Part shown: piece by piece, positions 27,354 to 38,900 of the stretch
Position numbering within the stretch: the stretch's first letter is position 1
Layout: every line of letters begins with the position of its first letter
Assembly (NCBI RefSeq): GCF_000002995.4
Contig: NW_025062478.1
Coordinates: forward strand, 4,564,001 to 4,628,000
Reading direction: 5' to 3'
Source: Brugia malayi
Taxonomy: Eukaryota; Nematoda; Chromadorea; Rhabditida; Onchocercidae
DNA length: 64,000 nt
Notes under the pieces: model-generated
Database searches by the model: none
Seen by the model: only the letters and a program-made list of their open reading frames with translations
Told to the model about the DNA's origin: nothing
Position numbers and translations under genes: made by a program

Positions 27354-30260
27354 CAACTACTGAAGGTCCTCAACATCTGGAAAAAGGATTGATTGTTGGT
27401 AAACGTTGGAGGATTATCGATAAGTTAGGCGAAGGTGGCTGCGGTGCGGTTTATAAAGTGGAAGATATCCAAACGTTTGCTAAAGTTAGTGATAATTTCT
27501 TTGATATTTTCATTTGCAGATTAGAAAAGAAAAATTAGGAAAATATTTCAGGCAGCATTGAAAGCTGAATCAAATTTTGTTGAAGGTGGTAGTGTTCTGA
27601 AATTGGAAGTACAGGTATATTTGAAAACTTCCTCCGATATTTCTGATACCACTGAATAGAATTTCATTTTAAATTGATTTCTAAATATTAATCAGTAACA
27701 GCATTAAAGTATGCATAATGAAAGATCTAGTTTAACATGAATTAGGAATTTAAAATGAAATTAAAAATGAGATTAAAAAACTTTTTTTTCGAATTATAAA
27801 TTGCTTAGATTAGTAAAACATCATTCTGGAAGGATTGGAAGTCAAAAATGAATCCCTGGATTAAAGTTAATAAACAAATAAGCCTATAACTAGATTACTT
27901 CACTGTTCATTTTTTTCTCATTTCTGATTATTCCTTTGATTTCTAATTTTTATAATACAAAGAGAAATTTGTATTTATGATATGATATCTATGCAGATAC
28001 TCAGGCGTTTAGAAGGTCGTAAATATGTGGTGCAATTATTTCAATCTGCTAAGAAGGAAACGTTAGAATTTCACTTACTTTTTCGCCTTCTTTTCATATT
28101 TTCGAATTTTATCAAAATTTTAAACAATCTTTACTTGCTTTTGTGATACTTTTACTATGATATAGTAACAGTACTCATCAAAATTTTCAGAAGATATAAT
28201 TTTATGCTTTAATAATTGCTAACAAATCACAAATCGATCAATATTTTTACAGATATTCGTATATGGTGATGACACTTCTAGGACGCTCGCTTAATCAGTT
28301 ATTTAAACAATATCCTATATGTACCGTTTCGACACAAGTTCGAGTTGGAATTAATATTTTACACGGTTTAAAACAATTGCATGAAGTTTGTTATTTACAT
28401 TTTGCTTGTAGAAAAATTATAAATTGTAAAAAAAAGAAAAACAAAGACAAAGGTGAAAATTGAAATATAATACATTTTTAATAGGAAGTGAAAACTAAGC
28501 GATAATTAAGGTTGGTTACATACACCGAGATGTTAAACCGGCTAATCTTGCTATTGGTCGAAGAGGTCAAGCTATTCATATTATTCATATTCTTGACTTT
28601 GGCTTATCACGAGAATATGTAATACGAAATAATGGCAGTGTTAAATTACGAATGCCTAGAACAAATACTTTGTTTCGGTTTATATCTTTCCTAATTTAAA
28701 ATAATTTTTCATCATAAATGACACATTTTTAATAATGCTTATCTACTTAATATTTATGAAGAAATCGTAGATTTCAAATGAAAGAATAAAAATGAATATC
28801 TGCTATCATTAATCTCTTAACTGAAAGCGGAACGCCAATATTAAAGCTTATTCTAATCTTTTGTTTAATGGTTAATAGTTGGATTATTGAAGATAGGACA
28901 AAAAAAAAAAAAAAAAAAAATTCACATTCGTTTCCTCTTGTCTTCAAAATTTTTTAAATTAAAAAGACAAAATTACAGCGGTACGATAAGGTATTGCTCA
29001 GCTAACACTCATACACGTAACGAACAAGGCCGACCAGATGATCTATGGTCGATGGTGTATGTTTTGGTGGAAATGCGAGGTCCGTTGCCGTGGGATAATA
29101 TTCGGTATTCCTCGAACTTAATCCTTTCTTTCAAATTTTCAAAACTTGAATTTATTTTCAGCCAATCATTGAGCGTGAATGATAGTTAATTCAAATTTCA
29201 GTGGTAAAGATGAAATTGGTAAAGCAAAATTTCAGACACTCGATACGACATTGTGCAGTAATAGTCCCAAAGAACTTCTTGATGTTCGTTTTTGTTTTTT
29301 ATGGAATTTGTTAGGTTAATTTTAAAAATTTGATTGGATAGTGAGCAGTTATAGCTTACTACTTTTCTTCTCTTCTCATTTGTTCAAACAATTCTTTTTC
29401 ACTACTTCGTTTAAGTTTTAGAAATCATTGTATTTTTAAAAGTTTTTTTTTTTTTTCAAAATTTCAAATTTTCCAAAAATTTTTCATTCCAAATTTTAAA
29501 TTCCTAATTTAATCTTAAGATTACAACACACCTTCGGACATTGGATTATTACACTCGTCCCAATTATTCCTACATTTATGAAAGATTGTACAAAGTGATG
29601 CAAAACTGTAATTACAAGTAAATCTTCCCTAGCCTTTCTGTAATTGTCAAATTTTAAAAGAAACAAAAAATGTATATAATTCACTATGTATGTATACATT
29701 AGGCAGAATAATCTTTAGAGTTTGACTTTGTAATAGAGATTTTATTAAAAACTTAAGCTATTTTTTAATTATGCTAGATTTTAAATAGTATAAAAAATGT
29801 AAATTTTAAGTTTATTGATGTGGAAAATAGAAGAAGCGCACAAATTTAATTTGAAAATTTCAAAATATCACTTTTTTATTCTAACCAATAGAGAATGTTA
29901 TTGTGACATATCTAAGGTTGCATGATTATCTTATCAGATTCAGCGACCCGTATGACTGGGAAGCACCTAAAACAACTACTGCAAGTTCATTCAGGAAAGG
30001 TTTAACATATGTAAGCCGATCGCTGTCACGAATACGTCACTATAAACCATCATCAGTCGATATGTACGTTTCAAAAAAATCTCTCAAATTTCCAAAAGAA
30101 TTCCTTTTCGATTTCTATTATTGTTACATTAAAATCTGATTGTAGAATCAGCGAATCAAAAAGTTCAAGGAATGGAATAGCTTCAGTGGCCGCCTCAGAA
30201 GTAGTAAGCGAGGATCTTTTCACGCCAGCAGATTTTGAAAGCAATGAAACCGGATTTTGA
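27354..30260 (+). CDS. CK1/TTBK-like protein kinase (5' end unresolved)
   Basis: Ten recognised exons, about 367 residues: 27354-27484, 27552-27614, 27997-28061, 28253-28385, 28511-28677, 28979-29104, 29202-29283, 29520-29617, 29938-30063, 30146-30260. The first starts in phase 1, so a start-codon exon is missing upstream. Family: tau-tubulin kinase-like branch of casein kinase 1, Ser/Thr kinases expanded in nematodes. Seen: loop [12 protein letters not shown], lysine in [57 protein letters not shown] and the family's end motif FSDPYDWE. All catalytic residues are present, so it should be active. A short Ser-rich tail follows. It is tail to tail with a second member about 715 bases away. An AATAAA lies at 30408-30413. 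Confidence 0.88.
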
Positions 30261-30975
30261 TACCTTTTTTGATGCTATTATCATCTGTTATTTTATTATG
30301 CTTTCGCAATATCCGTATATTGTAATCACGAAAATTTCGAGAGTATTAAAATTTTTTTTTTTTGAAATTATTGAAAAAAAAAGGAAATTGAGATTGGATA
30401 AAAGGAATAATAAACATGAATTTCTGCTAAAATTTAAATGAAACATAGTTCATGATTGCTTATTCTGATTTAATATAGTTAACTGAAGCTGTTATGAAGT
30501 TGTCCTAATGTCGTAGTTACTTAAAGCTGCCATAGATTATTCTGATGATCTGTGATTATTTCGATTGAATTTGGAGTTGCTGAATAAGCAATCATTCTAG
30601 TAACTCTTAATTTATCAACATCATTAAATGTCTCCAAAACTTAAAATTATGACTCCCGAGAAAAAAGAACTTTCATAATTTGAAAAAACTTAGCAATTGA
30701 TTTAGACTACAAGAAGATATATGTGAGTTAAGTAACATACCTGTAAAGTCAATTGTTTGGTTTATTTTTGATTTCTTGTCTGATAAGAGGTTTAGTGAAA
30801 TTTTATGCAGTATTGACAATCATTTTATCACTTTTACGAGTTAGCATAGTATAATTACACGAGTTGATCATTCGTAAGTAGCAGTAAATATCTTCGTGAA
30901 GTACCTTTCCATTAAATTAAGATTAAGTAGAGACTTCGCACACACGTCATTATGACACCAATTAACATGCCTTGT
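30261..30975. other. Convergent intergenic spacer between two TTBK-like kinases
   Basis: Contains the 3' ends of both convergent genes. An AATAAA at 30408-30413 can serve the plus-strand gene. No further gene is seen. Confidence 0.6.
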
Positions 30976-32597
30976 TCAAAACACACCGCCACCGGGTTTC
31001 TCCCAATCGTATGGGAATTCCTGGCATCCCATAGTTATAAAGGACTGACGCATCAGTTGATAAATTTGTTGATATGGTGGTTGATCATAGTATTTAAGTG
31101 CATCAACAATTTGCAAAATTTGTCTGAGTTCTGGAGCGCAACCACCCAATAATTCATTTATTGCTGGCTCAAAGCGACATCGCTTCTTGTATTCGCCAAC
31201 CTAAAATGATAAGTTGATTAGGAAGAAATGGGAAGAAATGTTATACCTTTTATTGCTTGAAATAATTCTTCATTCCAAGAGAGACAAGAAATCAATCTAA
31301 AACAAACTTGATTCATATCAGCGACATTTTTCCACGGCAAATTTCCGGTGGTAAGTTCCACTTGCATGTAAATCCATGTTTCAACATCATCCTTACGGCA
31401 TAACTCACGTTGAAGATGGCATGATATAGGCGCATAACGTACCGTACCACGGAAACCGGCTGCCGCTCTTGGCTTACGGATAACATTCTATAAAATATAA
31501 TAAATCGATTGCTTCAAGATAAAAATTAAAATTCTTTGTTTAATTAAGCAAATGAACTTATCATCATCATATGACCACATTCACAAAAATATTAATTGCC
31601 TGAGCATTCGTGAATTTTCGACACATCCCGAAATCGAGTACATAAATTTTGCGTAATTCATTCAATTCTGGGCGACCAATTGTATAGTTTCCAGGTTTTA
31701 CGTCTCTTGAATTATATTTTAATTACATAATAATTTTGATATGAGCATTTCATCACAGAACTCGAAGAATTTATCACAAAGTTTTACTGAAATTGAAGTA
31801 GGAAGGATGCTTAGACAGGAAATGACTTATTGTTGAACGAACCTGTGAAGATAACCAATTGCATGAAGATCTTCCAGTGCTTCAAGCGCTTGAATTCCCG
31901 CACCAAGTGCTGTACCCATTGAAAGATGTTGCCCTGGACCTGCTTTTCGAAGGTCCTAAATTTTGTAAAATTTCCGAAGCTTCAATTTCTGTACTTTATT
32001 TATTATCTTTTCTACACTTCATATGTATCAAAGTAATTTCTAATTCTTTTTCAATCTTATTATTTTCATTGCTCTTTTTTTTAAACTACCTGCAAACTTT
32101 TGCCGACCAAAGTCATAACGACATAATTAAATGACCCAAAACGTCCTTTATCTTCAATTTTGCAAAAATGTCGATTGTTACGTTTATTCAATTCAGTAAG
32201 TACATATACTTCCATTTTGAGTACCTGAAAAATGTCTACCTGAGTAAAGTTAAACTTTTGGGAGATACACCGAGTTTTAATATCTACCACAAAGCAATGG
32301 AAGAAATGCCTGAATCTGTTCATTGACACCTTCAACTTTTAATGCATATTTTCCGGTTGGATCTGACACCTGCAGAAAAAAAAAAACTTTCTTAGATAGA
32401 TTTTAAAATAAGTTTTTTTTTCAAAGATTTAATCAATTGCAATAATATTTTCGGTTTTTTTTCGGATCAACTTCAATAGCTTGAATGCTAGTGCATACCA
32501 AGTAAACGGCTCCGAAGCCACCCTCACCGAGTTTCTTATCGATATGCCAACGGTCAACCTGATCACCGGGATTAAGCTGCACTAGTTGCTGCGCCAT
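30976..32597 (-). CDS. CK1/TTBK-like protein kinase, complete
   Basis: Seven exons, about 305 residues (5' to 3'): 32499-32597, 32310-32369, 32090-32224, 31843-31955, 31600-31705, 31308-31487, 30976-31200. Phases agree throughout. The protein is essentially only the kinase domain: MAQQLVQLNPGDQVDRWHI, loop LGEGGFGAVYLV, YALKVEG, YLHRDVKPGNYTIGRPELN, YVLDFGMCRKF, GFRGTVRYAPISCH, RKDDVETWIYMQVEL, ending CQEFPYDWEKPGGG. All catalytic residues are present. It is closer to the compact, typical nematode TTBK-like kinases than the convergent neighbour is. Two of its six introns require GC donors. The first Met lies near the family's usual start. Confidence 0.9.
31488..31599 (-). other. GC-AG intron 5 of the TTBK-like kinase
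   Basis: GCTCAG/GCAATT follows RKFTNAQ and joins to NVIRKPRAAAGFRG, matching family length. A GT donor 15 bases further on (next to 31585, TTTTT/GTGAAT) is in the same phase and would insert AINIF, so both forms are possible. Confidence 0.55.
32225..32309 (-). other. GC-AG intron 2 of the TTBK-like kinase
   Basis: The exon coding KVEGVNEQIQ ends ATTCAG/GCATTT. The only GT dinucleotides before the stop are out of phase. With the GC donor the protein reads VNEQIQ-VLKMEVYVL, exactly the family spacing; the acceptor is TTTTTCAG. Confidence 0.75.
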
Positions 32598-33909
32598 TTC
32601 CGGAATTAATTTCTGTTTATGACTTACTTTTATAACTTTAAAATGACTTATTATATCATCTCTGACAGCTTTTATAATCTATTTTCTGCGCCTAAATTTG
32701 AATGTTATTTCAATTTAAAGTTCTTTCATTCAATCGTTCAAAAAAATTACTACCTATATGTATCATAAATGATTTATGCAAAATTTATGCTAAACAGTTT
32801 GATGATTTTTTCAGCATAAATTTTTGTACAAAAAGATGCTGGAAATGTTTTGTAGACGAAATCAACTATTCCACACAGTTGCAAACTTTCAATTAATTTT
32901 TTGCTTTGATGATGTATCACTTAATAAGTTCTTTCATTCTGTACTGATTAAATTAATTGCAATCCGTTATCTTATTGCAATATGTTTCTTTTTCCAGATG
33001 ACCAAAATTGGTATATCATTAACACAAATTACAACTGATAATTTCAATGCTACAAAAAAGATTTCGAGAAAAATTGGCAACATCTTTAGTGTTCAGGTTG
33101 AATATTCAACATTTCGTAACAATGTAATATAATGCTAAAAGATAACTTTATCGATTAATTTCTCAAATTGGGACATTCACTATCAATTGATTCAAATATT
33201 TGTTAAACTATAAAAGTTATTAAAATATCTCAGTCAGATCAATACCGCTGTACAATAATGTCTCTTTTGAAGGACCTCCATTACTTCAAAATTAAGAATT
33301 TCATTCCAAAAAGAAAATGGTATTGATGATATTATTAAACTCGATATGCTTATTCATTTTTTTTTCTTTTGATATTCGTCAGCTTTAAATTGTTATTGAC
33401 TTAAACAATAATGTCGAATTACATGCGAGTGTGTCGCAATATATCACAACATTTGAGGTTGGGAAGGTTTTGCTGATAACATCTGATAAAATATATCTTA
33501 TGAATGGATCTGAGTAATGAATAATGAATCTTAAGTTCAAATTGATTGATTGAAATTAACGGTATCATTGCAAAACTGCTACAATATCCAAATATCTTTT
33601 TGAATTCCACCAAAATATGTTTGATTTTATCAAAGACAGCGCCACTTTATTTCCTCTATGCCATATATTCCTTTTTCAGCTAATTCATTTCTTCTAAACT
33701 AATAATATTATCTAGATTAATAAAAATATTAGAAAATAATATTAAATAGTCCATATGGCTAATTCTAAAAATATTTGCGAAATTCGCTTATTCTGACCGC
33801 ATCTGACCCAAAAACATTTGGCGTATTTATCATTATACCAATATTCAGTGTATGCTTCTGCTTGCAGTAAATTCTGATCTAAAATTTGGAATATTTGAAA
33901 AAGTTATCG

Positions 33910-34090
33910 AATGTCATTGCCTGAAACTTCAATAAATTTCTAGAAAACTTTGTCAAAGACTAAAATTAAGGAAAGTATAAAGTAGTGAATGTTAATGTGA
34001 ATGTCAACAGTGTTCTTTCATTTATTATATTTGCCATTATTTCTTGACAAAGTTTTCTAGAAATTTATTGAAGTATCAGACAATGACATT
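33910..34090. repeat. Imperfect inverted repeat, 47-bp arms
   Basis: Left arm 33910-33956 and right arm 34044-34090 are reverse complements with two mismatches in 47, separated by 87 bases of unique sequence. The size resembles a small non-autonomous hairpin element (MITE-like), but I see no clear target-site duplication. Confidence 0.8.
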
Positions 34091-34565
34091 CCATTTTTGT
34101 ATTGAGGGGACAAAAAGTGAAGATTCTTTCGAAATTCAATGTTTATGGCGCTGAAATTATAGGAATTCGAAACTTTTTTCTTGCTAAGAAAAAGACAAAT
34201 GATACTAGATTACTGATAAGAATGATTCGTAACAGGCAATTATGTATTAATATTTGTAAACTATTTCAGGAAGAAAAGTAGAAGTCATAAACAACCTAAT
34301 TATTTTGCAGTTATTTATAAGCAATTTTAGATCATTGTTGATTGCAAAAAAAAAAAAAAAATAAATAAATAAATAAACTGGTCAACGCTGACATAGAAGA
34401 GAGCCAGTTTAAGATGACATTCATCGTCAATTATTTTTTGCCATAGTTAAAAAAAACTCAAGCTCTCGATGTGCTATGACTAATGAGAAAAAAAAATAGA
34501 TTTTTTTAACTTTTGCACAATTTCTTGTTTCTAGATCTGGCAATGAAGGATAACACCATTGCTAC

Positions 34566-34588
34566 CTATATATATATATATATATATA
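34566..34588. repeat. (TA)n microsatellite
   Basis: Short alternating TA run. Confidence 0.9.
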
Positions 34589-35982
34589 ATTAAGTAACGT
34601 AGTTGAGTATCATTTATTTTATTGTTTCATTGTATGATGGAGAATTCTGAGAAACACTTATGGGTAAAAATTTAAACAAATTTAGATGTTAAAAAAAGAA
34701 GTTAAAAAAAACAAGATTTCAGGTATTTCTCATTAGTTCAAAGGTTATCTGCATTCACATAATCTTTATTTCATTATGTAAATGCCTTGCAGACGTTCAT
34801 AAGCTTATTTCAGACGACGATCCCTCTTTTCTACATGATGACACACCGTTAAGAGCAGAATAATTAACTGTGCAGGACAGATATCACATCAAATTTGCGA
34901 CCGAAAAAAAGTGATTCCTGGAGAAAAATGAATGTTTTGGTGGCTAAGAAAACTGATTTTCCATTAATTATCATTGTCACATGAATACGTCCTTCATACT
35001 GAGACATTATCAAATCTTTCACATTTTCATGAGGCATTATCTTACTTGGAGAATGTTATGCTCTAAAAAACATTTGGAAACGTTTAATACTATAGCATAG
35101 ATTGACAAAGCTGAATACGGCTGCGTTATTATTAACAACAAACAGAGGTGAGATCATATACAGAATAAAGCCATTCCCATACTTCTGCTCCGGATGGCAA
35201 TAAAATATGATCAAAATATTTTACAAGTAAAAGCTTTCTAAAATTGAATAACAAAGGAAAAATTGGATACAGAAAGTTAGTGAAATCATCAATAAAACAG
35301 ATCATAAAATAATAAATAAATTTAACAAATAATACAATTCAAAAAATACCACAACATTAAAAGTGCCTCAAATTGATAACCTTTCAGATTTTTTTACATA
35401 TACCACAAATATATATGTTGTTCATAAAACAATGAATTTTAACTCGATACAACTTTTATGAGCACCGATGTTCATAATTTGCTAGAGGAGCTTTATTGGC
35501 AAATAATTTTAACCTGAAAAGACATTCATTGTCAGCGATAAGCTCGATTTATTAATAGTTGTTAGGAAGAAGCTAATTAAGAGCAGTACATAGCATAATA
35601 ATAAAGGGACATCGGACGTCAATAAACAAATTGCTCAGTTTTCTTCATAATTAGCCTGGACTGCCTACAAAGATACTGAAGTCAGATACAGATCAGTTAT
35701 GTAATCAATTGAACATCCGAGTTGTTAATTGAAACGCTTGAAGAAATCATTAATAAAAGGTTTATTCATATGTGCTGAATTACGATATGATATGGTTCAG
35801 ACTACTTATATTGCTAACAGAATTCATTACCCAATAAAATCTCTGTAATTCATATTGCATTCGTCCTAGAAAGTATCTTAGATCATAGATATTTCTGTTC
35901 TGCCATAATGAAACATTCAGTGGAAAACGAAAGATTTTCTTAAAGAATTACTTTTGGCATTATCCATGTAATCGTCTCCATT

Positions 35983-38900
35983 TCATTCTATGTGCTTAAG
36001 CCGTCTTTCAAATCGTCGAATTATTGGTATCAATTTATCAAGTTCAAGTGTAAATAATACCTGTAAGAACGTTTGAAAAAGCCAAACTTTTCGAAAAAAT
36101 TGGCTTATATTGGAAGAAATTATGAATATTATTAATAATAATGGAATTATTATTAAAACAATTCTTATCCCAAAAATAAACTAAGTAAACAAAGCCAGCT
36201 TCTTGATAATGAAATAATTAAAGTTCGAATCAGTCTTCACTTTACGGATCAAAACAGTAAAATTTTCACAATAGATGAAATAAACAAAAAAGAAAGAAAT
36301 ACTTAGGTAGCAGAATTATGGAAAAAAGGAATACAGAAATGGATGAAATCTTTGCATATTTGAAAATGTTTGAAGTAAAGAAAATAATAAGGTATTATCT
36401 CTTATTTACTTATTTTTGGAAAAAAAGATGGTAACAATTAAACAATAAGTTTTTGTAAATATTACATTGATACATCGGGTGGTCAGCTTGAGTAGATGAG
36501 AATATGCCTTGTTGTTGTGACTAAATTCCTCTGGTGAAGTGTATGCGAGTGCTCCTACACAAGCTACACTCAAATCACCCTCGGCATTATTGATAGTCCA
36601 ATCTAGCAAGTAACTGATCAGAAAGAATTGCGGAGGATAGGTCTAAAATTACATTGTAACCAGCAAAACCAAGACCTAATTATTCTTGATTGCTTACTCA
36701 AAAACTATTTTATCCACTATATAACAATTGGTTGTGAAATAATTACAACAGTGTATATCTCAAAATAAGAAAAATGGCTTTATAACTATGTATCGTTAAT
36801 CTCATATACACAACTACCGCATAAGCATCCATCTTTTTTCATTCTCTTTATAAAATATTGTCAGGAATTTAATCTTTCTGAAGATAACACATAAAAATAG
36901 TAATATTAAATATTCAAGCTTCCTATTATATATATGGAAATATAACACAACATTAAAGCTTGCTCCTTCTCTTTAAAAATTATTTATTCTAAAACAACCA
37001 TTCCTACTCGCTCCAAATTTTCTTTCTTAGCAGAGTTTGAAAGCATTGATTTTTTGACTGTCTTAGCCACAAAGTTGATCATTCCGCTTGCATCAACATT
37101 CACTGATAGTTTGCCATCATCTTGCGCTTCATTTAATACTTTTAGTGCATGTCTTAATGCGCCGATTAGCTTGTGCTGATTGACACTTTAACAGAATTAA
37201 CACTTGCGTAATATTTTCATTAATTATTAAAATTACATTATTCACACGTTACTCAACATTCATTTAATACAAGAGAATAATTATTTATCGCTGTCAGGTT
37301 ATGAGACTACCACATCCAATTAATTTTCCTCTCGATACAATCAGCATAGTTAAAACGTTGAAACTCCGACTCATTACTTATAACCTTCCGATACTGATCT
37401 GAATTCACATGAAAATATTTTAAACAAAATAAGTTATTTGTAGTAAAAAAAAAAAAAAAAAAAAAAAAGAAAATTCAGCTGAAAAAGTAGAAAATTAAAA
37501 AAAAAAAAAAAAGAAAACAAATGAAGTCAAGTAGAAAATGGAAATGTTTACCTGCTCGATGCGGGATAGAAACTGAAAAAATAATTCAGGAAAGTGTATG
37601 GATATGGTTGGCATGAGCTATCGAAATATCGTAAAAGCAGGCCTGCCAATGCAGATGGGAAGCGAAGGCATCTATAATAAAGTATTTTGCCAATACTTTC
37701 AACCGCCGCAAAAGAGAGTTCAGCATCCTAGAAAGAAGCAAACTTACTTTTCGGTATTGATTTGTTCTTTATAGTACCAAAACCTATCCTCAACACAAAA
37801 TGCATGCTTTGGCAAAATTATCAGTTTGTTAGCTTTAAAACAGGACTTTCTATCTATTAATCTATTTGTTACCATTATGAATATTTTAAAGTTATTCTCT
37901 GCAATTCATTGCACCTGTATTTTACTTATAAAAAGCAAATACAGAAAGTTCACATTTTCAGAAAAAGATTTACCTTTTTAAGGGTTAGGCTACAATTAGT
38001 TTATTTCATAATAAGAAATTTTAGGTCAAGGTTTCTTTTTAATTATCGATTTTTTTAATTTTTTTTTAATTAACTCTACAATTTACCTCACTAAATATAA
38101 ATCCTTCAAAAACTTGTAAAAGCATTTGCCCCTTCACAATACAATTGTCTACAATTTCCGGATAATACAGCTGAGCAGTTGTTGTATAACTTCTCAAAAT
38201 CGCACATGCAGCTATGGACGTAAGAGCCAATGCCTGCATTTTTTAACCATTAATTCATGTTTATCACCTTGAAATTTTTTTATAAAAATCAAGTTGAGAA
38301 TATATATATCTACAATTTTTAACTTAGTTATAGTACATCACATCACAATATCTTTCTCATTAAAATTAAATGATTGATAAATTAATTAGAACCTTAACAC
38401 GTATAGGTGCTCCTTCAACTTCAATGGCAGAACGTAGCACGTGAATTCGTTCACGGGCAATCTGTCCATCAATTGTTATACCAATACCAATTACTTCAGA
38501 AAGCGAAGTCCAAATCATTGGATCCAGAGTTGTGCAGTACGTGTCTACCTGTAACATGTTGGTTGAAAAATGGTGTCAATGAAAATGAATAGTTATTCCA
38601 AAATTTCGATTTAAAACACTTAAAATAGGACCATAAAAGTAAACATAATGGTCGAAATTAATGGTTGTGCACTAATCTCATGCAACCAATAAAGTCTTAT
38701 TTTTGTTGCAAAATACAAAAATAGATAAAAACAAAGGGACAAAAATCAGTTGTAATTTTGCGAAAGATTTCTAAGAAAGTCTTGTTAATTGTTAATAGGA
38801 TCGATTATAAGAATACAGGAACTGAGATGTGAAAGGAAAAAAAAAAAAAAAAAAACTGACAATCGAGTTTGAACAACACCGATAAGACAAACCACTTGAT

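Larger units (their letters stand above)
32598..35982. other. Intergenic AT-rich stretch with hairpin repeat
   Basis: No gene is supported. It holds an imperfect inverted repeat (33910-34090), an AAAT run near 34360 and a TA run near 34566-34588. A frame behind TTTTTCCAG at 32998 (MTKIGISLTQI..., to 33132) is weak. Confidence 0.55.

Noticed and set aside
32997..33132. Short plus-strand frame after TTTTTCCAG
   Set aside because: It has a decent acceptor but only about 45 codons of low-complexity sequence, with no partner exon or motif.
36466..36642. Separate gene downstream of capg-1
   Set aside because: The donor GAGCGA/GTAGGA at the end of the previous exon joins it in phase 0, making it exon 18 of capg-1.
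37310..37425. Minus-strand frame DQYRKVISNESEF as a capg-1 exon
   Set aside because: It cannot be joined in phase to the preceding exon. The acceptor TTAAAG at 37186 gives an in-phase junction that matches the NCAPG pattern without it.
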